The position numbers were made by a program, and so were the translations under genes. A stretch of 34,355 nucleotides of DNA from Deltaproteobacteria bacterium (GTDB lineage: Bacteria > Desulfobacterota > Desulfomonilia > UBA1062), in assembly GCA_017992605.1 (NCBI GenBank), contig JAGOOG010000021.1:1-34355 (forward strand). The letters are read 5' to 3'. The notes beneath the pieces are model-generated. The model did no database searches, was not told where the DNA came from, and was given only the letters and a program-made list of their open reading frames with translations. Of this stretch, positions 1 through 6,099 are shown in pieces. Positions within the stretch are counted from its first letter, which is position 1. Every line of letters begins with the position of its first letter.

Positions 1-349
1 AGCTCAGGGTGAGGCTCCCCATGTCGGGTTTGAGGTCGCCGTCGAGGTCGAGGCACTCGGAGCGCTCTTCGAATCCCGGGCAGTTTCGCCCGCTGGTGGA
101 AACGCACAGGACCAGGTCCCTGTTCCGCGACCGAATGCCCGCGATGATCTCGGCATAGAGTTCCTTCAGGTGGCTCGGTGATCCGTCGATGGGGTCGCGG
201 GCATGGAGGTGGGCCATGTTGGCGCCCATCTCGGCGGCTTCGAGTACCTCTGAAGCGATCTCCGCAGGCTGCAGGGGGACCCTGGGGGTCATTTCCCTGG
301 TGGGGATCATGCCCGTCGGTGTGAAGTTGAGGATGAATCTCTTGTTCAC
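1..349 (-). CDS. BKACE-family protein (3-keto-5-aminohexanoate cleavage enzyme family), N-terminal part
   Basis: The reading frame runs off the left edge, so only about 116 residues are visible. It starts at GTG 349, six bases after a strong GAGGGGGTGA ribosome binding site. The protein begins NKRFILNFTPTGMIPT, and residues near 48-53 read AHLHARD, the metal-binding His-x-His signature of the BKACE family. Family members condense a beta-keto acid with acetyl-CoA and cleave it to acetoacetate and a CoA ester. The best-known member, Kce, acts in lysine fermentation, but substrates vary widely and cannot be told from this fragment. The gene reads away from tRNA-Phe and has its own promoter with an internal palindrome at 454-482. 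Family assignment is firm; substrate is unknown. Confidence 0.85.
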   Translation of the reverse strand, partial: MNKRFILNFTPTGMIPTREMTPRVPLQPAEIASEVLEAAEMGANMAHLHARDPIDGSPSHLKELYAEIIAGIRSRNRDLVLCVSTSGRNCPGFEERSECLDLDGDLKPDMGSLTLS

Positions 350-453
350 GCTCACCCCCTCTGAATATATTGCATGCTCTTTCGCGTTCTCCGCGCGTAT
401 GCGCCGCAAATGCCCGGAACTGGCGACCCGACCGCCGTAGTGGGTACGTATGT

Positions 454-482
454 TACATAATCACAAGGGCTTCTTGTGTCAA
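454..482 (-). promoter_or_regulatory. Promoter with palindromic operator candidate for the BKACE gene
   Basis: On the minus strand a perfect -35 TTGACA (477-482) stands 17 bases from TATGTA (454-459). The spacer carries a perfect inverted repeat CACAAG / CTTGTG (462-467 and 473-478, 5-base loop), which overlaps the -35. A repressor bound there would block polymerase. The leader to the GTG at 349 is about 100 bases. Confidence 0.5.
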
Positions 483-535
483 TGCGGGACAAGATCTCTT
501 CGGGGGACGAAAGGGGTGCGGCATGGAGACACGAC

Positions 536-611
536 TGGTGCCGAGGGACGGAGTTGAACCGCCGACACGGGGATTTTCAGTCCCCTGCTCTACCTACTGA
601 GCTACCTCGGC
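536..611 (-). tRNA. tRNA-Phe (anticodon GAA)
   Basis: Read on the minus strand, the acceptor arms GCCGAGG and CCTCGGC pair perfectly, followed by discriminator A and an encoded CCA. The anticodon stem GGGGA/TCCCC closes a seven-base loop CTGAAAA with anticodon GAA at 578-576. The T arm contains the usual GGTTCAACTCC pattern. The 76-base length and all conserved bases fit elongator tRNA-Phe. No repeat of the 3' end was seen elsewhere in the window, so there is no sign that it is an integration site here. Confidence 0.97.
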
Positions 612-622
612 AACCGTCTGGT

Positions 623-652
623 TGTGTAGTGAATTTGAGGGCGGTTTGTCAA
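623..652 (-). promoter_or_regulatory. Promoter of tRNA-Phe
   Basis: A minus-strand TTGACA (647-652) lies 18 bases from TACACA (623-628). This puts the start of transcription about five bases before the mature tRNA 5' end at 611. The -35 overlaps the stop codon of the upstream zinc-ribbon gene, so the tRNA can be expressed independently of it. Confidence 0.5.
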
Positions 653-939
653 GACTTTTCGTCTTCGCTGAAGTCGAAGCTTTCCAGGGTTTCGCCGTCT
701 TCCTTGAGCACGTCCTCCATGGAGACGTCCTTGCCCTTCTTGGGGGCGGCATCCTTGCCGAGCAGGTCCTTGCGGTCTTCTTCCACCTTGTCCACGGCAA
801 AGCCCTCGTCGCTGACCTCGATCTCCGGCTGCTTGGTGTAGATGTTCAGCTTTATCTTGGCCGGGACGAGATCTTCCCCGCAGCTCTTGCACCTGTCCAG
901 GTAGTCGTAGCTCACGTAACCACACTTCGGACACTTCAT
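649..939 (-). CDS. Small zinc-ribbon protein
   Basis: This 96-residue protein opens with a zinc ribbon: CPKC at residues 3-6 and CKSC near residues 17-20, the four expected metal ligands. The rest is acidic and low in complexity, rich in Glu, Asp and Lys, and probably disordered. I chose ATG 939 because AAAGGAGG lies nine bases upstream; the in-frame TTG three codons earlier touches that Shine-Dalgarno sequence directly. Such proteins are common beside tRNA genes in this type of genome, but no function is known. A role in nucleic-acid or protein binding is only a guess from the ribbon. Confidence 0.8.
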   Translation of the reverse strand: MKCPKCGYVSYDYLDRCKSCGEDLVPAKIKLNIYTKQPEIEVSDEGFAVDKVEEDRKDLLGKDAAPKKGKDVSMEDVLKEDGETLESFDFSEDEKS

Positions 940-1054
940 GGGCGCCAACCTCCTTTGCGATATCCTGCTCTATCGGTATACTGAAAGCGGAACATTAGCA
1001 AAGTCATTTTGCATGGGTATGGATTTCATTGATGTATTTCAGGTACCCCCCTCC

Positions 1055-1075
1055 CTTCCCCCCCAAGGGGGGAGG
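1055..1075. repeat. GC-rich hairpin in intergenic region
   Basis: The sequence TCCCCCC-CAA-GGGGGGA (1057-1073) folds into a 7-bp stem, extendable to 9 bp with one wobble. It lies in the 288-base gap between the zinc-ribbon gene and the 48-residue ORF, where no other gene is apparent. There is no following T tract, so it looks more like a small palindromic repeat than a terminator. Confidence 0.4.
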
Positions 1076-1227
1076 TGACTATGGGTAAAGAGCGGAACGT
1101 GAAATGTACGCATGCATATCATGGGTCGATCAGTATGATGGGTGGCGTCATCCATTGAGCTTCATTCACCCGAGAGCCGTAAAACCTTTGAAACTATTGC
1201 TATTTTATATACATAAGGAGGATCGGA

Positions 1228-1374
1228 ATGGAATCGAACCAGACAAGCGGACGTGTATTCAGGGCCATGGGCTGGCTCCCCTATGACTATGTGCTCAAGG
1301 GCCTGGCCGAAGACTGGTGGGCCCTGCTCAAGAACGAGTGGATCGACACGGGTGAGTTCAGGCTGGAGAAATAA
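1228..1374 (+). CDS. Hypothetical 48-residue protein
   Basis: A short frame begins at ATG 1228, six bases after a consensus AAGGAGG, and ends in TAA at 1372-1374. The product begins MESNQTSGRVFRAMGWLPYD, is rich in Trp and Leu (DWWALLKNEW), and has no signal peptide or clear membrane segment. The strong ribosome binding site and G/C-biased third positions support translation. I do not recognise a family. It stands at the edge of the toxin-antitoxin island with no close partner; about 170 bases of unassigned sequence separate it from the next gene. Confidence 0.5.
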   Translation: MESNQTSGRVFRAMGWLPYDYVLKGLAEDWWALLKNEWIDTGEFRLEK

Positions 1375-1548
1375 GTCCGACCTGGAAGAGTCGGGCTGCT
1401 TCAGCAGTGGAGTTCTCGGCCATATGCACTGAATTCCGTACACTGCTTACCATGAGTGTGGTATAGAAACAGTACGAATCTCGAGACATGCTGGGTGCAT
1501 CGTATTGGCCGAGGATGCGGAAGAAGTTCATTGTACAAGGGGTTGGTA

Positions 1549-1770
1549 ATGGTCAAACGACCGGACATTGTCAGGAAATTCGAGGATGATCTGGCCCGGA
1601 AAGAGGGCAGGGTCCCCTATGCCCGGGCACTCAAGATCGTGTCCTCACTCTGGCAGGAAGGCCGGGCTCTTGGAGTCTTTCCCGGAAAAGATCCTCTTGA
1701 GGGTATCGAGGTGGATATCCATGTGGCAAAGGTGCTGAATTCATGTTTGAAGAGATCCTCGCTGCCTTAA
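1549..1770 (+). CDS. Small partner protein of nucleotidyltransferase (putative antitoxin)
   Basis: This 73-residue protein starts at ATG 1549, preceded by AAGGGG, and overlaps the next gene by 28 bases. It is charged and probably helical. The segment GVFPGKDPLEGIEVDIHVAK resembles small proteins that I recall preceding nucleotidyltransferase genes in other bacteria. The overlap implies translational coupling and a stable pair. By analogy with MNT/HEPN and AbiE-like systems one member may neutralise the other, but which is toxic cannot be read from sequence. Existence of the gene is well supported; the antitoxin role is inferred from context. Confidence 0.65.
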   Translation: MVKRPDIVRKFEDDLARKEGRVPYARALKIVSSLWQEGRALGVFPGKDPLEGIEVDIHVAKVLNSCLKRSSLP

Positions 1771-2312
1771 GCAAGGTTCTCCGGAAGCACTCGATTCCCT
1801 ATATGGTCATAGGCGGGCAGGCTGTACTGCTTTATGGCGAACCGAGAGTCACGAGGGATATCGACATCACCCTGGGGGTGGACGCAGGCCACCTCGATGA
1901 AGTGCTCGACGTTGCCCGTGAGCTTTCTCTTCGAACTCTCCCCGGTGAAGTCAGGAAATTTGTTCACCAGACCATGGTGCTTCCGTGCCTGCATGAGGAT
2001 ACGGGGATCAGAGTCGACTTCATATTTTCCTTCACCCCATACGAAACTCAGGCAATTCAGAGATCGAACAGGGTACCGATACAGGGCACAGATGTGTGTT
2101 TTGCATCTCCCGAGGACCTGATCATCCACAAGATGTTCGCAGGCAGACCTCGTGACATGGAAGATGTGAGGTCTATCCTGCTCCGCAATGATGATGTGGA
2201 TATCCCGTACATACAGTCCTGGCTTGACGAATTCGACACCTCCACGGGAGAGAAGGGGTTCCGGAAAAGATTCGAGGAAGTGCAGGCACAATTACGCGAC
2301 AGCCACACATGA
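1743..2312 (+). CDS. Nucleotidyltransferase-fold protein (AbiEii/DUF6036-like)
   Basis: The 189-residue protein carries a polymerase-beta-type nucleotidyltransferase core. GGQAVLLYG (residues about 24-32) is the glycine-rich helix-turn, followed by RVTRDIDITLG with the Asp-x-Asp metal site near 39-41. A third acidic position may lie in RVDFIFSF. SPEDLIIHKMFAGRPRDMED (about 121-140) is the conserved helical motif seen in AbiEii and DUF6036 proteins. Known relatives transfer nucleotides to RNA or proteins and act as toxins in type IV or MNT-type modules. The start ATG 1743 lies inside the upstream small gene, giving tight coupling. Target and toxicity are unknown. Confidence 0.8.
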   Translation: MFEEILAALSKVLRKHSIPYMVIGGQAVLLYGEPRVTRDIDITLGVDAGHLDEVLDVARELSLRTLPGEVRKFVHQTMVLPCLHEDTGIRVDFIFSFTPYETQAIQRSNRVPIQGTDVCFASPEDLIIHKMFAGRPRDMEDVRSILLRNDDVDIPYIQSWLDEFDTSTGEKGFRKRFEEVQAQLRDSHT

Positions 2313-2523
2313 GCCACAGAGAGCATGCCTCGTCTGGCAAGACGGAGACGCTTGCGAGGTGGGGCAGGCAGACAGTCACCGAAAGCGCACAACCGGGAGA
2401 CCGCTGCTGCCCGGGGGAACGATGCCCCCTGTACCTACCGGGGGGACCCTGGTGGAAGATCTCTTGAAACCGATGGGTGTGGCCGATCAGAGATGGGGCA
2501 GCCTGAAGTCTGGAACGACTGGT

Positions 2524-2604
2524 GCCGACCTCGACATGGGGGCGCCGCTCGTCACGAAGGACGAAAGGATACGACGGTACAGGCACGTGAAGACGCTGTG
2601 GTAG
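2524..2604 (+). pseudogene. C-terminal remnant of a PIN-domain (VapC-like) toxin
   Basis: The last codons before the TAG at 2602-2604 read ADLDMGAPLVTKDERIRRY followed by RHVKTLW. This matches the usual end of VapC toxins: conserved LGxPLVTxD with the last acidic residue, then a short tail ending in Trp. Upstream in the same frame there is no PIN core, no IxDTS motif and no credible start. The rest of the 316-base gap (2313-2628) contains only non-coding-looking sequence. I read this as the stub of a deleted toxin gene in the island. Confidence 0.55.
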
Positions 2605-2628
2605 CGGGTATCGGCATGTACCGGGTTT

Positions 2629-2847
2629 CTATCGTTCTCTGGCTTCCCGAACGATATTCACGATTTCCTGCGTCGTGACCCGTGCCTTTATCGATGGGAT
2701 ATTCAGGGGCGAAGATGCGACTTTCTCGGGGATCAGCGCAAAGGTTCTCCCGTCCTTTCTCCTGATCAGCACCTTTCCGGTATGTTCGGCCTGCTCAAGT
2801 ACCTTGGCCAGTTTCTGGCGTGCTTCAGAGTAGGTATATATCTGCAT
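2629..2847 (-). CDS. Phd/YefM-family antitoxin
   Basis: The 72-residue protein begins MQIYTYSEARQKLAKVLEQA, the classic start of Phd/YefM antitoxins (beta strand, then the helix with SxARxxL), followed by KVLIRRKDGRTFALIPE. The N-terminal half is expected to bind DNA as a dimer and the C-terminal tail (residues about 45-72) to wrap the toxin. It lies downstream of its toxin, the reverse of the usual order, with three bases between the toxin stop and its ATG. Its GGAGG ribosome site is inside the last toxin codons, so translation is probably coupled. Confidence 0.88.
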   Translation of the reverse strand: MQIYTYSEARQKLAKVLEQAEHTGKVLIRRKDGRTFALIPEKVASSPLNIPSIKARVTTQEIVNIVREARER

Positions 2848-2850
2848 GAA

Positions 2851-3243
2851 TCAGACCTCCATGACTTCTATATCGATTTCCTCTGCCGCTGCCTTGAGTT
2901 TGCGATCAAGGGTCAATAAGGGTGCCTTGTGCCTCACTGCACAATCCAACATATAGGCATCGTATGCATACATGCCGGTCTGCCTTGAAAGCTCGAGGGC
3001 ATTCACAAAATCGGGTTTGATGAGACGGAGCGGAATGCTCTCAAAGATGGCAAATCCCTTCCGGGCTTCATCGAGACTCAGACGGTTATGCTTGAACATA
3101 ACGGAGAATGCATTGCCGACCTCCCACGGTATGGATCCCGGACCGATGAGCGTCTTGCCGGTCGTCAGGTTTATGATCCTGGAGCGTTCCGGTTCGCCCA
3201 CCAGAACCGCTATCAATGCAGACGTGTCGATCACGATATCCAC
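2851..3243 (-). CDS. PIN-domain toxin (VapC-like)
   Basis: This 130-residue PIN nuclease shows the acidic site: Asp in VIDTSALIAVL (residue about 5), Glu in PWEVGNAF, Asp in YAYDAYMLD and Asp in PLLTLDRKL. PIN toxins cleave RNA, often tRNA or rRNA, using Mg2+. I start it at GTG 3243 because GGAGG sits five bases upstream and a sigma-70 promoter (3273-3300) occupies the longer open frame. The gene precedes its antitoxin at 2629-2847. Identification is firm; the RNA target is unknown. Confidence 0.88.
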   Translation of the reverse strand: MDIVIDTSALIAVLVGEPERSRIINLTTGKTLIGPGSIPWEVGNAFSVMFKHNRLSLDEARKGFAIFESIPLRLIKPDFVNALELSRQTGMYAYDAYMLDCAVRHKAPLLTLDRKLKAAAEEIDIEVMEV

Positions 3244-3272
3244 GATTGCCTCCGGCATGAAATGACGTGACA

Positions 3273-3300
3273 ATTGTACAACAGGAGGAGCATTTGTCAA
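3273..3300 (-). promoter_or_regulatory. Sigma-70 promoter of the toxin-first PIN/Phd module
   Basis: On the minus strand TTGACA (3295-3300) and TACAAT (3273-3278) are separated by 16 bases. This is one of the closest matches to consensus in the window. Transcription would start near 3266, leaving a leader of about 20 bases with GGAGG before GTG 3243. It rules out the longer start for the toxin. Confidence 0.65.
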
Positions 3301-3305
3301 GCCAC

Positions 3306-3392
3306 ATGAGGAATATCCGTGCGCATGTCCTGGCGGACACGAGCGGGCGCATATCGGCCGAAGAGCTCATCGCCATGATCCGCGACCGGTAA
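3306..3392 (+). pseudogene. Possible 28-residue antitoxin fragment
   Basis: A short frame ATG 3306 to TAA 3392 encodes a peptide ending SAEELIAMIRDR, which resembles the helical tail of several small antitoxins. It has no convincing ribosome binding site and no DNA-binding half. It lies back to back with the neighbouring toxin promoter. It may be debris of another module or a chance frame. Confidence 0.25.
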
Positions 3393-3436
3393 ATATCCGG
3401 GCCACGATGCCGTATTGTCCCGCATGTGGATATCAT

Positions 3437-3475
3437 TTGAAAAATATGTAAAGAACGATTATATGATATTACATA
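3437..3475 (+). promoter_or_regulatory. Promoter and inverted-repeat operator of the second Phd/PIN module
   Basis: TTGAAA (3437-3442) is followed by TATGAT (3462-3467) with a 19-base spacer, or by TATATG at 17 bases. A perfect inverted repeat TATGTAA / TTACATA (3445-3451 and 3469-3475, 17-base centre) brackets the -10. Phd/YefM proteins typically repress their own operons through such palindromes, so this is a good candidate autoregulatory site. The antitoxin ATG follows at 3486. Confidence 0.55.
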
Positions 3476-3485
3476 GGGAGGTGCC

Positions 3486-3767
3486 ATGAGATATACCATA
3501 AATGCCACCACGGCGGTCCGGACATTCTCGGAACTCCTGAACGAGATCAAATACAAGGGCACCGTCTATACCATTGAGCGTTCCGGCAAACCCATAGCCG
3601 AACTGTCCCCTGTTTCATCTCCTGCGGGAAAAAGAACGCTCTCGGAGCTTCCCGGCATTCTCGAGGCCCTGCCGAAGCTTGGGGACGACGCTCGAACCTT
3701 TGCCGGAGACATCGAACGTATAAGGAAGAAGCAGCCGCAGGTCCCCAAGGGGGATGTGTGGGGCTGA
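3486..3767 (+). CDS. Phd/YefM-family antitoxin
   Basis: The 93-residue protein has the antitoxin N-terminus MRYTINATTAVRTFSELLNE, then YTIERSGKPIAELSPV, the strand pattern typical of Phd/YefM proteins. The C-terminal half is charged and likely disordered until bound to toxin. GGGAGG lies just before ATG 3486. Its last ten bases overlap the PIN toxin start at 3758, the standard antitoxin-first arrangement. A palindromic operator candidate precedes it. Confidence 0.88.
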   Translation: MRYTINATTAVRTFSELLNEIKYKGTVYTIERSGKPIAELSPVSSPAGKRTLSELPGILEALPKLGDDARTFAGDIERIRKKQPQVPKGDVWG

Positions 3768-4159
3768 TATTCGACACCACGGAGCTCATTCGTCTGGAGC
3801 GCGATGCCGGCATCATCCAGGAGTTGATCAGCGAGGCCGGAGACGTTCCCTTCGGCATAAGCATCATAACGGTATCCGAACTCCTGCACGGGGTCGAACG
3901 GGCAGCCTCGAACGCGGTCCGTGTAAGAAGGCAGGCCTTTGTCGAAGGAGTCCTGGATCAGTTTCCCATACTGCCCTTCGACATGCCGGCAGCGAGAGTG
4001 CATGCCCGGATATGGGCATCTCTGGCGGCGCAAGGCGAGATGATCGGCGCCCACGATCTTATCATCGCCGCAACCGCAATTTCGCTCGATTATGAGGTCG
4101 TAACCTCCACTATGCGTGATTTCACCAAGGTCGACGGGCTCAGGGTGCGCAAAGGATAG
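3758..4159 (+). CDS. PIN-domain toxin (VapC-like)
   Basis: The 133-residue protein starts at GTG 3758 inside the antitoxin gene. PIN residues are visible: Asp in GLIFDTTELI (residue 6), Glu in TVSELLHGVERA (about 42), Asp in GAHDLIIAATAI (about 101), and Asp in the late TMRDF (normally NxxDF). This pattern fits VapC/FitB-type endoribonucleases. Coupled translation through the overlap keeps toxin and antitoxin in balance. The target RNA is unknown. Confidence 0.9.
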   Translation: MGLIFDTTELIRLERDAGIIQELISEAGDVPFGISIITVSELLHGVERAASNAVRVRRQAFVEGVLDQFPILPFDMPAARVHARIWASLAAQGEMIGAHDLIIAATAISLDYEVVTSTMRDFTKVDGLRVRKG

Positions 4160-4227
4160 GTACACAGAGAAGCTATGTGCTCAGGGCATGGCAGATGGTC
4201 TGATAATACGGGAGGGAGGTCTTCACC

Positions 4228-5097
4228 ATGAAGGGAATAATTCTCGCCGGCGGTTCGGGGACGCGGCTCTACCCGATCACTATGGTGGTGAGCAAGCAGC
4301 TCCTGCCCATCTACGACAAGCCCATGATCTACTACCCGCTCTCGGTGCTCATGCTGGCGGGCATAAGGGACATCCTGATCATATCCACGCCGGTGGACCT
4401 CCCGAGGTTCATCGACCTGCTGGGAGACGGGTCCCAGTGGGGCGTGACCTTCACCTATGCAGAACAGCCGAGCCCGGACGGCATCGCCCAGGCGTTCATC
4501 ATAGGCGAGCGCTTCGTGGGCAGCGACACGGTGTGCCTCGTGCTGGGGGACAACATCTTCTACGGCACCGGCCTGTACGACAGGCTCCACAAGGCCGGAT
4601 CGCTCACCGCGGGCAGCGTGGTGTTCGGCTACTGGGTGAGCGACCCGCAGCGCTACGGCGTGGTGACCTTCGACGAGCAGGGCAGCCCTGCCGGGATCGT
4701 GGAGAAACCGGCCAATCCCACGTCGAACTGGGCCGTGACCGGCCTCTACTTCTACGACAACCAGGTGGTGGACATAGCGAAGAACCTCAAGCCGTCGCCC
4801 CGCGGCGAGCTCGAGATCACGGACGTGAACAGGGAGTACCTCCGCAGGAAGGCCCTGCGCGTGGAGAAGCTGGGCAGGGGCTTTGCCTGGCTCGACACGG
4901 GCACCCACGAGTCGCTGCTGGAGGCCAGCATGTTCATCGAGACCATCGAGAAGCGCCAGGGCCTCAAGATCGCCTGCGTGGAGGAGATCGCCTTCCGCAT
5001 GGGCTACATCGACGCGGCCCGGCTCGAGCAGATCGCCAGCTCCATGAAGAACAGCGGCTACGGGAACTACCTCCTCAGGCAGCTCAAGGGCGGCTGA
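4228..5097 (+). CDS. rfbA: Glucose-1-phosphate thymidylyltransferase
   Basis: The 289-residue protein is full length for RmlA/RfbA, which joins dTTP and glucose-1-phosphate to give dTDP-glucose, the first step to dTDP-rhamnose for O-antigen and other surface glycans. The nucleotide-binding start [11 protein letters not shown] (residues 8-18) is followed by [28 protein letters not shown] (about 107-116) carries the metal-binding Asp, and GIVEKP follows near 152. GGGAGGGAGG provides a strong ribosome site. Its usual partners rfbB, rfbC and rfbD are absent; instead it sits between toxin-antitoxin modules. A repeat array starts directly at its TGA stop. Confidence 0.97.
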   Translation: MKGIILAGGSGTRLYPITMVVSKQLLPIYDKPMIYYPLSVLMLAGIRDILIISTPVDLPRFIDLLGDGSQWGVTFTYAEQPSPDGIAQAFIIGERFVGSDTVCLVLGDNIFYGTGLYDRLHKAGSLTAGSVVFGYWVSDPQRYGVVTFDEQGSPAGIVEKPANPTSNWAVTGLYFYDNQVVDIAKNLKPSPRGELEITDVNREYLRRKALRVEKLGRGFAWLDTGTHESLLEASMFIETIEKRQGLKIACVEEIAFRMGYIDAARLEQIASSMKNSGYGNYLLRQLKGG

Positions 5098-5240
5098 AAT
5101 TGGGGTCGGAGTCGATTTATCTTGTCGAAAACGGGGTCGGAATCAGAAATTGGGGTCGGAGTCGATTTATTCCGGCAGCGTGAAAATTGGGTTCGGGGTC
5201 GATCTGATCGGGTGAAAATGGGTCGGTGTTGATTTACTCC
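5097..5240 (+). repeat. Tandem degenerate repeat array, core ttggggtcggagtcgatt
   Basis: Five copies fill the gap between convergent rfbA and the PIN gene: 5097-5120 and 5147-5170 (24 identical bases), and degenerate ones near 5128-5146, 5182-5204 and 5214-5236. The third and fifth are followed by the same tccggcag, so the unit has duplicated together with the last codons of the PIN gene. The array starts at the rfbA stop. In the opposite direction TAAATC from the repeat supplies the stop of the PIN gene. Further copies lie at 20665-20687 and 26182-26203. Confidence 0.85.
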
Positions 5241-5659
5241 GGCAGGATCCTGAACCCCTCCTTGCGGGCCGCATCCCTCAGTCGATTGTCGAGACAGACC
5301 ACGGTGTGATCACGGGGGACCTTCCCGGCCCAGACCAGTGCTGCTGCAAGCTGAAGGGAATCGGCTGCCCGGAGCGGATGGGCGAGGAGCAGTCTCGTGG
5401 CGATGGTGCGGACTTCGTCGACCGGCAGTATCTCCATCCAGGATGAGGCCAGCATGTCCAGCAGACGGATGAGCTGGTCTTCCTCCTTCATGGATATGAC
5501 CGCTTCTCGCCTCAGTCGGGAAAAGGCCGACCGGCACTCCACCACGCTGCCCCACCAGGTCACGATCATATCGTCATGCATGGCGATCTCCCGCATGGCA
5601 GCCGTGTTTTCATCCTGCACGCACAGAGGGATGATCGCGGAGGAATCCCAGAAGATCAT
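5234..5659 (-). CDS. PIN-domain toxin (VapC-like)
   Basis: The 141-residue PIN protein begins MIFWDSSAIIPLCV with the first catalytic Asp at residue 5. Others follow: Glu in SVVECRSAF (about 41), Asp in LRAADSLQLAAA (about 99) and Asp in VCLDNRLRDAARKEGF (about 124). This order and the final EGF segment are typical of VapC-type ribonucleases. The ATG overlaps the antitoxin stop by four bases (ATGA). The stop codon TAA lies in the outermost copy of the repeat array, so the element borders the coding sequence exactly. Confidence 0.9.
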   Translation of the reverse strand: MIFWDSSAIIPLCVQDENTAAMREIAMHDDMIVTWWGSVVECRSAFSRLRREAVISMKEEDQLIRLLDMLASSWMEILPVDEVRTIATRLLLAHPLRAADSLQLAAALVWAGKVPRDHTVVCLDNRLRDAARKEGFRILPE

Positions 5660-5949
5660 CTTCCCTCCTCCCTGTCGTCCAGAAGGGCCTGCAGGGCCTT
5701 GCCCTCCTTGTCGGCCGGGCGGCCGAGCGTCCAGAACTCATCGGGTATGTGCCCTGTACCCACGCTGGCGAGGCCTGCCTTCTGAAGCGCGGTGACCCCG
5801 GGAGACAGCAGCGATTCATTGGTCCTGACCGGCGATATTCGTGCAACAGGTTTTCCCCTGTCAGTGACCAGAACCTCTTCCCCTGCCTTTACCAGGGAGA
5901 GAAACTCGCTCAATGATGCCTTCAGTTTCGAAATGGCAGTTGTCTTCAT
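5656..5949 (-). CDS. Phd/YefM-family antitoxin
   Basis: The 97-residue protein opens MKTTAISKLKASLSEFLSLV and continues VLVTDRGKPVARISPV, the characteristic strand ending in a Gly-Lys-Pro turn of Phd/YefM antitoxins. The acidic C-terminal half should bind the PIN toxin encoded next, with a four-base overlap. GAGAGG precedes ATG 5949. A perfect palindrome at 5979-5991 is a likely site for autorepression. Confidence 0.88.
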   Translation of the reverse strand: MKTTAISKLKASLSEFLSLVKAGEEVLVTDRGKPVARISPVRTNESLLSPGVTALQKAGLASVGTGHIPDEFWTLGRPADKEGKALQALLDDREEGR

Positions 5950-5978
5950 GTTAATGACCTCTCAATACCAATTAATAT

Positions 5979-5991
5979 GACTATAATAGTC
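5979..5991. promoter_or_regulatory. Palindromic operator candidate upstream of the third Phd/PIN module
   Basis: GACTAT-A-ATAGTC is a perfect 6-bp inverted repeat with a one-base centre, 30 bases before the antitoxin ATG. The minus strand also offers TTGACT and TATTAT hexamers overlapping it, though spacing for a full promoter is unclear. Confidence 0.4.
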
Positions 5992-6033
5992 AAGTATAAG
6001 ACAAAAACAAGGAAAAAGTGATCAGAGGTACCC

Positions 6034-6069
6034 GTATCATGCAATCCCCGGAGTGCATGAAGGTGATAC
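6034..6069. repeat. Nested inverted repeat before the large exported-protein operon
   Basis: TCATGCA (6037-6043) pairs with TGCATGA (6054-6060), and an outer pair GTATCA (6034-6039) / TGATAC (6064-6069) surrounds it. It lies between the antitoxin promoter and the next promoter and could be a protein-binding site or a weak terminator without a T tract. Confidence 0.3.
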
Positions 6070-6099
6070 AATGAGAGGTTATGCTATTAAAAAAACCGG

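Noticed and set aside
536-611. tRNA-Phe as an attachment site of an integrated island
   Set aside because: No second copy of the tRNA 3' end and no integrase were found in the window. The flanking genes look like normal chromosome.
2313-2523. A structured RNA or reverse-transcriptase leader in the gap after the nucleotidyltransferase
   Set aside because: The sequence is GC-rich with several short stems, but no conserved RNA family pattern could be recognised; only the PIN stub at its end is supportable.
5097-5240. CRISPR-like array
   Set aside because: Repeats degenerate quickly, spacing is irregular (about 20-35 bases), the intervening sequences are not unique spacers, and no cas genes are present.
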